This document shows positions 7,935-15,784 of a stretch of DNA of 57,736 nucleotides, piece after piece. This stretch comes from an archaeon. GTDB taxonomy: Archaea > Asgardarchaeota > Thorarchaeia > Thorarchaeales > Thorarchaeaceae. The position numbers and the translations under genes were made by a program. Location of the stretch: contig JAJRWI010000062.1 of assembly GCA_024276825.1 (NCBI GenBank), forward strand, positions 1 to 57,736, read 5' to 3'. Position 1 is the first letter of the stretch, and every line of letters begins with the position of its first letter. The notes beneath the pieces are model-generated. The model made no database searches and was not told the DNA's origin. It saw only the letters and a program-made list of their open reading frames with translations.

Positions 7935-8918
7935 ATGGACACCAATGGATATATACCTGGAATGGTCAATCCACAAGAGAGTGGAAAGACCATCAAGGTG
8001 ATTCGCGGGTGTCCCTGCTTCAAAGTATTTGGTGATGAGAAACTCTGCGTGAATGATGATGACATAATTGAAATTGAGCCCATAGATGTTGATGCATCCA
8101 TATTCTCACTTCATCGGAATAAAGAGAGCATAGAGAGAGAGAAAGCCACTGATGATAATACCTGCTATGTTTCCATCTACATCAACTATCCTAATAATCG
8201 GGTATATTGCATCTCGCAAGGCTGGAAACTCAGGATTCATGGCAAAGACATTCCGGGGAATGACCTTGAAGATGCCCTTCAGTTTCTGACAACAAAGGAC
8301 ACCACAAGTGCTGAGATCTGTTCGGAGTGCCTTTACAAGTTCATTCTCACTCTTGCGGACACCTTCTCAGACATGCTAACGCGAAAAGAGAAGACTGAAG
8401 AAGTGAAGAAATACGTCGACAAGTTCTCATTGATGATAGCTGTGAAGTTTAGTCAGATGGATGGGATGGTACCAATTGGCACTGAGGAGGATATCAAAGC
8501 GGGCATTGATCATTTCTCATTCATTCGACGATACTTAGTTCAACTGCTTGAACAAGAGAGAACTTGGGGGAAGGTACATAGAGAATTGATGAAAGAGGGA
8601 GCAGAAGATTGGATTATTGACCTTATAAACATGAGAGAGAAACTCGCTAGACTCGAGTTTCAGTTCTACAGCCAAACGCTGCAACTCAGAGACATTAATG
8701 ACTTCAACTTGCTGATTAAAATGCTGAAGTTCATCCTTCAGACATCAAACGAGATTCTTGAAACAAACTCGAGAATCCATGATATTATTCGCTCTAAGGA
8801 GTTTCAAGAGTATGCCAATAAAGAGCCACGAGTACGACCACTCATGCAATATGGTGAAAAGAGTAGGAGTATAGAACATAACTTTGGAAACATCCTCCAA
8901 ATCCTATGGAAGATGTAA
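7935..8918 (+). CDS. Cys-motif protein of unknown function, paralogue 2
   Basis: 327 residues. The family is the same as the preceding gene: IRGCPCFKVFGDEKLCVNDDD, then TCYVSIYINY and RVYCISQGW, then CSECLYKFILTLADTFSDML, then a helical second half. Identity is visibly higher in the first ~170 residues than in the C-terminal half, as expected for a conserved metal-binding or sensor head with divergent helices. TTGGAGGG lies just before the ATG. The tandem arrangement indicates duplication. Function is unknown. Confidence 0.75.
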   Translation: MDTNGYIPGMVNPQESGKTIKVIRGCPCFKVFGDEKLCVNDDDIIEIEPIDVDASIFSLHRNKESIEREKATDDNTCYVSIYINYPNNRVYCISQGWKLRIHGKDIPGNDLEDALQFLTTKDTTSAEICSECLYKFILTLADTFSDMLTRKEKTEEVKKYVDKFSLMIAVKFSQMDGMVPIGTEEDIKAGIDHFSFIRRYLVQLLEQERTWGKVHRELMKEGAEDWIIDLINMREKLARLEFQFYSQTLQLRDINDFNLLIKMLKFILQTSNEILETNSRIHDIIRSKEFQEYANKEPRVRPLMQYGEKSRSIEHNFGNILQILWKM

Positions 8919-8941
8919 ACCACACAGACTCAAACTAAACT

Positions 8942-9553
8942 TTACTGTTTAATGCTGTCTAACAGCGTCTGCAGGTATTTTTCAACAGTGGGCGAGTCAA
9001 TAGTAGTATTCCATCTCTCAACGAATTCTGCATAGTAGGAGAGTTCATTGATGGTCCCACGTCCAAGTTCCAGCAAGAATTTCTTGTCAACATAATCACC
9101 CTTACCAAGGCCAGGACATATGTGACTGATAGCGCTAATCCCCCACCTAAGACCGTTATCTTTCATCTTGAAGGTAAATGGAAAAGTGCGGCACACCGCA
9201 GGGCGGACAGGATATATTATGCATTTATTATCCTCAAGAAATATGCAGGACCCATCCTCCAATTTCCTTATAGCAACATATGCAAGACCCTTCTCTGTCA
9301 TAATTGGCGGGATGTCCCGCATACCTTCAGGAAGAGAGTGCTCATTTTCAATAAGATAGAAATCAAGGGCATGAAGTGTTTCAGATGCATCAAGTCCAAG
9401 TGCTGTTGCAATCCGTAGAATGTCCTTTCCAGTCACAGTGACAACAAGATTGGATTGGCGGCAGCAGGCCCCACAGTTCTGACATTCGAACCGGATATCT
9501 CTAATGAAACTCAGACTCGCCACCTGCTTACAGAAGATTCGGAAGATAGTCAT
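8942..9553 (-). CDS. YkgJ-family Cys-cluster protein (putative Zn/Fe chelator)
   Basis: Up to 203 residues. The family pattern is complete: ECQNCGACCR near the N-terminus and CIFLEDNKCIIYPVRPAVCRTFPF in the middle, supplying about eight cysteines for a zinc or Fe-S site. The ATG at 9553 overlaps the aminotransferase gene by 26 bases. A GTG at 9523, 4 bases after that gene's stop, is an equally good start and keeps the whole domain. The biochemical role of the family is poorly known. It is probably co-transcribed with the aminotransferase. Confidence 0.82.
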   Translation of the reverse strand: MTIFRIFCKQVASLSFIRDIRFECQNCGACCRQSNLVVTVTGKDILRIATALGLDASETLHALDFYLIENEHSLPEGMRDIPPIMTEKGLAYVAIRKLEDGSCIFLEDNKCIIYPVRPAVCRTFPFTFKMKDNGLRWGISAISHICPGLGKGDYVDKKFLLELGRGTINELSYYAEFVERWNTTIDSPTVEKYLQTLLDSIKQ

Positions 9554-10694
9554 TCAGTCGCTTCATTCCTTCTTCAATATCCTCCATAGATGCGGCGTAG
9601 GAAAATCTCAGGTTATAATCCCATGCATCACCAAAGACCTTGCCAGGTGCGGTGCAGACGCCAGTCTTCTTAAGAATCAATTCTGCAAGAGTCATGCTAC
9701 TGAGACCGTATTCTGAAAAGTCTGGGAATACATAAAATGCGCCCTTGGGATTGGGACAAGAAACGCCATCCATCTCACGGAGAAGTTTCACAATCATGTC
9801 GCGTCGCTTCTGATACGAGTCAATCATTCTTTGTATTGAACTCTGGTCGCCGCGAAGGGCCTCAACACCAGCGATTTGTACAAATGAGGGAGCACAGGAG
9901 GTTGTGTTCTGCTGGATACGAACCATATTATCAATGGTCTCTTCATTTCCGATAGCGAATCCCAGCCTCCAGCCAGTCATTGAATAAGTCTTCGAAAACC
10001 CGCTGATTACAATGGTCTGCTCCATGGACTTGTCAATCTCAAGCATCGAGGGTTGTTTAAACCCATCATAGACAAGAGCCTCGTAGATCTCATCACTAAA
10101 GACTGCAAAGTCACGGTCCACAGCAAGGTCGTATATAAGCCTGAGTTGTTCGCTATCGAGTAATCCACCAGTAGGATTGTTAGGACTGTTAATTACAATT
10201 GCTGACACAGTCTTGGCGGCTGCACATTTAAGCGCCTCCTCATCAAGGTCATAACCTGCACTTGTTGAAACATCAACAGGCTTTGCACCTGCAGTTCTGA
10301 TCATGACCCTGTAAGTGGGCCAAGCAGGCGAGAGTACAAGCACATCATCACCAATATCGAGTGTGGAGAGAAAACCCTGAAACAGTGCCATCTTTGCACC
10401 AGGAGTGACAATGACATTCTTCCTGCCATCAATCTTTATTCCTCGTTTGCCATAGAACTCTTCGATTGCATCGAGCAAAGGAGGTGCACCGCGAGCTGAG
10501 ACATAACGAGTGTATCCATCGCGCAGGGCCTTTATCCCTGCATCCACAATGTTCTTGGGTGTGGGAAAATCTGGCTGCCCTACTTCAAAATGATATATTC
10601 TTTGACCCTTCGCCTCCAGACGCTTGGCTAGGTCGAACATTCTAAGAGTGCCGGAGGGGGGTATTTGTTGCATCTTGTGCGATGTCCAATCCAT
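9528..10694 (-). CDS. Class I/II PLP aminotransferase (aspartate aminotransferase-like)
   Basis: 388 residues from the ATG at 10694; the longer reading adds 24 residues with no family match. Fold-type I features: FEVGQPDFPTP near the start, NSPNNPTGGLL, SDEIYEALVYDG with the cofactor-contacting Asp and Tyr, SGFSKTYSMTGWRLGFA with the PLP lysine, and the C-terminal NLRFSYAAS with the substrate-carboxylate Arg. It transfers amino groups between amino acids and 2-oxoacids; the donor cannot be fixed by eye. It is followed immediately by the YkgJ gene. Confidence 0.92.
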   Translation of the reverse strand: MDWTSHKMQQIPPSGTLRMFDLAKRLEAKGQRIYHFEVGQPDFPTPKNIVDAGIKALRDGYTRYVSARGAPPLLDAIEEFYGKRGIKIDGRKNVIVTPGAKMALFQGFLSTLDIGDDVLVLSPAWPTYRVMIRTAGAKPVDVSTSAGYDLDEEALKCAAAKTVSAIVINSPNNPTGGLLDSEQLRLIYDLAVDRDFAVFSDEIYEALVYDGFKQPSMLEIDKSMEQTIVISGFSKTYSMTGWRLGFAIGNEETIDNMVRIQQNTTSCAPSFVQIAGVEALRGDQSSIQRMIDSYQKRRDMIVKLLREMDGVSCPNPKGAFYVFPDFSEYGLSSMTLAELILKKTGVCTAPGKVFGDAWDYNLRFSYAASMEDIEEGMKRLNDYLPNLL

Positions 10695-10852
10695 TAACAG
10701 ACCACCATCAATCGCATCGCGGCCAAGAGTATGCTTGACTGGAGTGCCTTTCCCACAATACTTCAATTATATGGTTTTTGGATAGACCATTATCATGGAA
10801 CATCACTTTGAAAGGAAGATTTTTATCAAAAGCACCAGACAACAAGCCGATA

Positions 10853-11281
10853 ATGATGAACTCGACTGAGGATGCTATTCAAAAGTTCAAAATGCTAGCT
10901 ATCATATTCATAATTTACTCAGTGGCTCTCCCGATGATGAGCTATGTGATTCAGTCTCCAGTGACGCAGGAGTTGACACTATTATCATGGATGTTCATTC
11001 TCATAATGCCAATGGAGTTTATCATGCTATATCCAATCTATCTCTTCATCAGGAAAAACTTCAATCAGAAATCGCCCATTGGCCCAGCACTGTTGATGTA
11101 CACGCCGAGTGTGACACCAGCGGTATATGCTCTGATGGCCTCATTGATTTCACCATCAATGAGAATACTTGCCGTGGGACTTGGAATAACAAGTTCATTT
11201 ATGGGAATATTATTGGCATTCATCCTGCTCTCGCGGCTAATTGAGGAGGACTTGCCACAGGATCTCGATACTCAGGTTTAA
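10853..11281 (+). CDS. Small four-helix membrane protein
   Basis: 142 residues from the ATG at 10853. Four hydrophobic segments are visible: LAIIFIIYSVALPMMSYVI, LLSWMFILIMPMEFIMLYPI, ALLMYTPSVTPAVYALMASL and ILAVGLGITSSFMGILLAFI. A TTTTAT TATA-like element 20-25 bases upstream suggests a leaderless or very short leader. The stop overlaps the stop of the convergent DUF362 gene (TTAA at 11278-11281). The family was not recognised; it could be a subunit of a larger membrane complex. Confidence 0.7.
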   Translation: MMNSTEDAIQKFKMLAIIFIIYSVALPMMSYVIQSPVTQELTLLSWMFILIMPMEFIMLYPIYLFIRKNFNQKSPIGPALLMYTPSVTPAVYALMASLISPSMRILAVGLGITSSFMGILLAFILLSRLIEEDLPQDLDTQV

Positions 11282-12123
11282 TTCGACCAGTCGCGAATTG
11301 CACTCGAACATGATTCCTTCAATTTATCAATCTGATAATCAGTGCCAAGTTCTTTAATTCTCTCGGGCAGCACTTCACCAAGGCCCAGCTCGTAAGCGCG
11401 TTTCAGAACAGGTATCTGGGGCGGTTCAAGTCTGAATAGAGAAACGCAGTATGAGTCAACTGCGATGGCATCAGTCCCTACAACTACCCCACCAATATGA
11501 CGTATCAGACCATCTTCTCTGTTTCCAATAACAACATCACCCAGTTCCAGTATTGTAAGAGTGGGTCTATAATACTCAAGCAGATCAAGAAGAACATCAT
11601 CAAGGAATGGATGAAGGGGCTCCTTATTCACCTGAGGCAGCAGGCCGAACAGATTCTTGATGGCTCCAGAATAGGTCATATCCTGAGGATTAATCTTGAG
11701 AGTAGCAAGGTTGATTAAAAATGAGTTTCTTGAAATGGAATCAGATAAAACAGCCTCTTTGAGATAATGACCTGACATCCTGTAATTTGAACAATGCGAC
11801 TTTGAGAGATTCACTAGACTGACATTGTCACCCACAAGCTGATCAAGCCTTAAGGCCTTGAAAGCATCATTAGCCGATCTAGTTCTAGTATCGCTTTCAA
11901 CAATGATGATATCTGAAACATTCTCAAATATTCGAACAACACTGCGGATGATATCTGGAGACGTGTTTCCAGGAAGTTCAGGGTCATAGATAGATGGTTT
12001 GATCACAATTTTATCAACTGTTGTATCGATGTTGAGAGAAGAGTGTAATCTGGAGAGAGCTTTTTGCAATGACTCGTGCATGTTGCGTCTGAATGCAACT
12101 GACACCTCAGAACTATGTTTCAT
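11278..12123 (-). CDS. DUF362-domain protein
   Basis: 281 residues. DUF362 hallmarks are present: IVIKPSIYDPELPG near residue 42, NTSPDIIRSVVRIF, IIVESDTRTRSANDAF, the central TYSGAIKNLFGLLP and the closing GGVVVGTDAIAVDSYC. The family occurs in anaerobes, often next to ferredoxins; this copy has no ferredoxin-type Cys motif. Biochemistry is unknown. It is transcribed divergently from the E1-like gene with a 61-base spacer, so the two may share control. Confidence 0.8.
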   Translation of the reverse strand: MKHSSEVSVAFRRNMHESLQKALSRLHSSLNIDTTVDKIVIKPSIYDPELPGNTSPDIIRSVVRIFENVSDIIIVESDTRTRSANDAFKALRLDQLVGDNVSLVNLSKSHCSNYRMSGHYLKEAVLSDSISRNSFLINLATLKINPQDMTYSGAIKNLFGLLPQVNKEPLHPFLDDVLLDLLEYYRPTLTILELGDVVIGNREDGLIRHIGGVVVGTDAIAVDSYCVSLFRLEPPQIPVLKRAYELGLGEVLPERIKELGTDYQIDKLKESCSSAIRDWSN

Positions 12124-12184
12124 AGCCGAGCATAGAAGTGTAAGGCTTTAAATTAACTCATATGCATCTTCTAGTGGAATCACA

Positions 12185-13204
12185 ATGAGGCTCACATCAG
12201 AACTCAGAGAGAGATATTCCAGAATGCTTGCCCTGAGGGACTTTTCGGAGGAAGATATGGAACACATCATGAATACAACTGTGACCGTCGCAGGTTCTGG
12301 AGGACTGGGGAGCCCAATTCTTAGACTCGTTTCCGCCATAGGTTTCGGGCGAGTCAGAGTGATTGATAGGGACATCGTGGAACTCTCAAACATACAGCGT
12401 CAGACTGTTTTCAACACCGAAGACATAGGCAAGCCAAAGGCCGAGGCAGCAGTTGAGAACCTACGAAAAATGAACCCGGCTGTAGAATACGAGGCTCTCT
12501 GTATGTCAATAGAAAGTAGGAATGCTATCGATCTTCTTAAGGGGTCCGACATTGTCATAGATGGTCTTGACACATTTCAAGCTAGGCGGCATGTAAACAG
12601 GGCCATTCTGAAACTGGGGATTCCATACATATTCGCAGGCGCAGTTGAGTACTATGCAAACATAACGACAATCGTTCCAGGAAAGACCGGATGTTTGCAC
12701 TGCCTTATTGGTGATGCCAAAGACAATCCTGAGTATACTTGTGCTGTTGTAGGAGTCACACCAACTCTTCTCGCACTTGTCGCCGCTATTCAGGTTCAGG
12801 AGGCCATTCAGATTGCTACTGGCCGGGAGCCCATATTAGTCAACAAACTTATGACAATTGACATGGCCAGTCTTAGTTTTGACAGGTTTGAGATTGAGAG
12901 ATCAATCACATGTCCCATCTGCTCCAACATTGAGGCTGAGGTAGAGGAGAGTAATGATATTTCAGTACATATGCTCTGTTCAGGCAGTTTCAATGTGAGC
13001 CCAACACATATTATGAATCTTGATCTTGATGAGATTCAGCGTAAGATAGAGGCCAAGTATAATATAAAGAGGACACAGAAGCTTCTGATTGTGAAGATTC
13101 GAAAGGGTGTGAAGATGACCCTGATGTCTAGTGGAACTGCTGTTATCAGGGGAGTGAACTCAGTGGATGAGGCAAGAGACCTCTATCAGGAGATTGTCAA
13201 TTAG
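12185..13204 (+). CDS. E1-like adenylyltransferase (ThiF/MoeB/HesA family)
   Basis: 339 residues. A Rossmann ATP-binding site GSGGLGSP (37-44) is followed by RVIDRDIVELSNIQRQ. The zinc-binding Cys pairs are CLHC (170/173) and CPIC (243/246). The E1 core ends near 255; an extra C-terminal region of about 80 residues, probably a small alpha/beta module, follows. The family adenylates the C-terminal Gly-Gly of ThiS, MoaD or ubiquitin-like proteins. No such partner gene is in the window, so the pathway (thiamine, molybdopterin, tRNA thiolation or protein tagging) is open. Confidence 0.87.
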   Translation: MRLTSELRERYSRMLALRDFSEEDMEHIMNTTVTVAGSGGLGSPILRLVSAIGFGRVRVIDRDIVELSNIQRQTVFNTEDIGKPKAEAAVENLRKMNPAVEYEALCMSIESRNAIDLLKGSDIVIDGLDTFQARRHVNRAILKLGIPYIFAGAVEYYANITTIVPGKTGCLHCLIGDAKDNPEYTCAVVGVTPTLLALVAAIQVQEAIQIATGREPILVNKLMTIDMASLSFDRFEIERSITCPICSNIEAEVEESNDISVHMLCSGSFNVSPTHIMNLDLDEIQRKIEAKYNIKRTQKLLIVKIRKGVKMTLMSSGTAVIRGVNSVDEARDLYQEIVN

Positions 13205-14376
13205 GATTCCGAACCAAAGAATAGCAGCCTAGCACGTCGCTTTCTTTCTTCGTCGGTTTCATCGGGTTCTGGTGGGGGGGGCGGAGGCGGTGGACTTGTT
13301 TCGGAATGACTCTCTTCTAGGGGAGCTGGCACTGACTCCTCTATAGCATCAATATGCTCAACATCATCATCGTCTTTGGGCTCTTCAATATGGGCCTCAG
13401 ACTCATCATATGGACTCCAGACTTCTGTGTGCTCTTCATCTGATTCTTGGGTCTCGGTGGGTTGCACTTCTGGAGGAGGAGGGATGGGAATTGTGGATTC
13501 TCCATCGGGAGGGGTTGCTTCTTCTGTTGATACTGATTCTTCATGAGGAGTGACCATGTCTTCATATTCAGTCCATGTGAATCCTGATGACTCAGCCTCC
13601 TCTTGAGCTTCTGGCTCATGAGTTTCTGGTGTTTCTTCATCACTGACAGACGTTTCTGAGGATGTACTCACATCAGCCTCTTCTGCGGATGGTTGTGGAG
13701 ATGAAACATCGAGGTGATGAGGTTCCTCGATCTCGAATTCAGACTGAAAGTCCCGAGCTTGAGTTTCATCCGTCAATTCATCAAGTTCCTTGAGCCTATG
13801 TTCAGAGTCAAGTCCAATTTCAGGAATCTCTTCATCCTCAATGAATATCGGGGGACCCTCCAATACTTCACTCTCAGATGGTTCTTGAGTGGGAGTCCCT
13901 TCGTCCTCAGAGCGTTGAGGCGGCACTTCTGAATCTAAGACATGTTCATCTTCGACCTGTGCAGAAGGCTCCTTGGCATCAGGCGGGGTCTGTGAAACCT
14001 CGAAAGATGGTTCTGGTTCGGGTGGCTCATCAATTGTTGATGGCTCCTCAGTGGGTTCCCACCCCGTTTCAGATGACTTAGCTTGTGCGAGCTCAGAAGC
14101 CTCTTCTAATGTTTCTAATGGCATTTCAGGCCCAGGAATTGCGGGTTCAGCAGGAGGCTCTGAAGTGTCCCCCTTGCGTTTGAAACTGAGGCCCAGAGAT
14201 CTCTTCAGACAAGACTCGCACCTCCGTGCCGCGGCCTCGATACCTTCAGCAATAAACTCCTCTATGGGCTTTGCCTCATTTGGATGTCTTCGGGCCCATC
14301 TTATGAATGAGTCAATCATTCGAAGTGCATCGCGCACCCCAATCCAATATGAATCGTCTCTTTCTTCTGTTCCCAT
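13201..14376 (-). CDS. Acidic, proline-rich, mostly disordered protein
   Basis: 391 residues from the ATG at 14376 (GGTGA just upstream); a start at 14400 is also possible. Only the first ~65 residues look folded (SYWIGVRDALRMIDSFIRWARRH and a CESCLKRSLG turn). The remainder is Glu/Pro/Ser/Thr-rich and ends with a run of prolines and a basic tail (KRRARLLFFG). This composition is typical of an intrinsically disordered linker or scaffold. Codon use in the long acidic part stays in frame without stops, arguing for a real gene. The stop overlaps the E1-like gene stop (TTAG at 13201-13204). Confidence 0.75.
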   Translation of the reverse strand: MGTEERDDSYWIGVRDALRMIDSFIRWARRHPNEAKPIEEFIAEGIEAAARRCESCLKRSLGLSFKRKGDTSEPPAEPAIPGPEMPLETLEEASELAQAKSSETGWEPTEEPSTIDEPPEPEPSFEVSQTPPDAKEPSAQVEDEHVLDSEVPPQRSEDEGTPTQEPSESEVLEGPPIFIEDEEIPEIGLDSEHRLKELDELTDETQARDFQSEFEIEEPHHLDVSSPQPSAEEADVSTSSETSVSDEETPETHEPEAQEEAESSGFTWTEYEDMVTPHEESVSTEEATPPDGESTIPIPPPPEVQPTETQESDEEHTEVWSPYDESEAHIEEPKDDDDVEHIDAIEESVPAPLEESHSETSPPPPPPPPEPDETDEERKRRARLLFFGSES

Positions 14377-14441
14377 TGAGTTCACCAGTGTATTTATCAT
14401 ACAAAATTGAGAAAAGGCTTTGTATCATGCAATAACTACGA

Positions 14442-14864
14442 TCATCTGGTTGAGAGAATCTCAGTTATCAAGTCCTCAAGTATATTAATCAATTCTTTGT
14501 TCTTCTTTTTGCTTATTGGTCCAATAATGACTCTGGTCGGAGTTTTATCCCCCAAATTCTTGCGTATCTCATTCCGATACTTGGCCTCGGCCTTTGGATC
14601 CGGCTTTGGCAGTATAATAATGGCACCACTTGCACCCTTGTAGGTCATTGAGAAGAGAAGGTCTAGGGCAGAATGTCTGGGCGACATGAATACTGTCTTT
14701 ACATCCGTATCTTCCGTTTCAATCCCTGCTGAACTAATCTGAATGCCGTCAATTGAGAAAACTGGTTTGTGAAATATTCTCATGAACCTCTCAATCAGCT
14801 TGTCCTCAGGTCCCACCACTGTGATTTTAAAGAGATATCTGGCTTTCGCATCCTCATCAGACAT
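14442..14864 (-). CDS. Degenerate small-GTPase-like protein lacking the P-loop
   Basis: 140 residues from the ATG at 14864 (GGAG 9 bases upstream; ATG at 14879 is possible). The strand pattern follows a Ras-like domain: FKITVVG then a non-canonical loop PEDKLIERF in place of GxxxxGK(S/T), VKTVFMSPRHSALDLLFSM where DxxG would be, GASGAIIILPKPD matching the GADGxILVFD strand, and RVIIGPIS where NKxD is expected. So the fold is Ras-like but the nucleotide motifs are missing (inference from pattern). It may act as a regulatory pseudo-GTPase. Confidence 0.68.
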   Translation of the reverse strand: MSDEDAKARYLFKITVVGPEDKLIERFMRIFHKPVFSIDGIQISSAGIETEDTDVKTVFMSPRHSALDLLFSMTYKGASGAIIILPKPDPKAEAKYRNEIRKNLGDKTPTRVIIGPISKKKNKELINILEDLITEILSTR

Positions 14865-14930
14865 GTTATGAGTCTCCATATTCGCACAGAGTTAATTTCA
14901 TTACCAAATGAGAGATTCCTTATTTATAGG

Positions 14931-14938
14931 TATTCCAT
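14931..14938. promoter_or_regulatory. Near-palindromic TATA element between divergent genes
   Basis: TATTTATA at 14931-14938 reads TATAAATA on the other strand. It lies 34 bases before the plus-strand start at 14972 and 52-67 bases before the minus-strand start, so one element could drive both genes. Confidence 0.4.
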
Positions 14939-14971
14939 CTTTCATTGTTCAATAAATTGTGGTGCAAAAGG

Positions 14972-15313
14972 ATGAGATCGAAAGCAAGCCTGTTTTTCAT
15001 TGGCATGCTGATCACATTCGCTGGTGCGTTCCTTATCATACTGGGCTCAAATGTTGAGGGCTCATTCATATTCGTGTTCCCATTCTTCATAATTGGTGAT
15101 GCAGGCTCTGCTATAGTGCCCATTGTCGCTTTCTTTGTGGTTTCACTCCTGATATTCTATTACTTGGCCCTACAGATGACGCATGCTGCCCCTGAGGAGT
15201 ATCAATGGATCAAATGTGAGAATTGTGGAGCTATCATGCCACATACTGCTAATTATTGTGCCAACTGTGGATTTCCATTGAGGGAGAACATTGATGAGCA
15301 ATTCGGAGAGTGA
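14972..15313 (+). CDS. Small membrane protein with C-terminal zinc ribbon
   Basis: 113 residues from the first ATG at 14972; earlier in-frame codons are only TTG. Two or three hydrophobic segments (SLFFIGMLITFAGAFLIIL, SFIFVFPFFIIGDAG, IVPIVAFFVVSLLIFYYLAL) precede a classic zinc ribbon: CENCGAIMPHTANYCANCGFPL. The architecture is a membrane anchor with a cytosolic metal-binding tail, common in archaea and usually of unknown role. It is followed after 6 bases by the GNAT gene, so they form an operon. Confidence 0.77.
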   Translation: MRSKASLFFIGMLITFAGAFLIILGSNVEGSFIFVFPFFIIGDAGSAIVPIVAFFVVSLLIFYYLALQMTHAAPEEYQWIKCENCGAIMPHTANYCANCGFPLRENIDEQFGE

Positions 15314-15319
15314 GTAAAT

Positions 15320-15784
15320 GTGGGGGTAAAATTCCGCTTAATTAATGAGAGGGATGTCAGAACGGTGATTGCGATTGAAAACATGTGCTTTCCAGAACCA
15401 TGGGAGGAGGAGGTGTTTGAGATATTTGCGGAGATGGGGAGCGAGATACATCATGGCCCTGAAATGAGTGTCATGCGAGTTGTTGAGCAGAACGAGGAGA
15501 TTGTGGGTTATGTTTTATGGAACTATCACTATCGAAAGCGATTGGGTCATATTCTAAACATTGCAGTGAGGACAGATCTTCAAGGAAGGGGAATTGGGAG
15601 GGAGATTCTGAAATATGCTCTTAATCAACTCAGAGAGATTGGCGCCGAGGAAGTGTATCTCGAAGTCAGGGAGAGTAATAGCAGGGCCATAAGGCTCTAT
15701 GAAACCTTTGGGATGAAGGCGAGTGGGAGAATCGAAGGATACTATAGCAACGAGGATGCTATCGTCTACTCAATAAAACTATGA
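15320..15784 (+). CDS. GNAT acetyltransferase, RimI/NAA10-like
   Basis: 154 residues starting with GTG at 15320; GGAGAG lies about 10 bases upstream. The acetyl-CoA motif LQGRGIGREIL is intact, preceded by HILNIAVR and followed by VYLEVRESNSRAIRLYETFGM and YYSNEDAIVYSI, which match RimI-type protein N-terminal acetyltransferases. It probably acetylates protein N-termini. Its stop overlaps the stop of the convergent giant coiled-coil gene by 6 bases. An ATG two bases earlier is in another frame. Confidence 0.88.
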   Translation: MGVKFRLINERDVRTVIAIENMCFPEPWEEEVFEIFAEMGSEIHHGPEMSVMRVVEQNEEIVGYVLWNYHYRKRLGHILNIAVRTDLQGRGIGREILKYALNQLREIGAEEVYLEVRESNSRAIRLYETFGMKASGRIEGYYSNEDAIVYSIKL

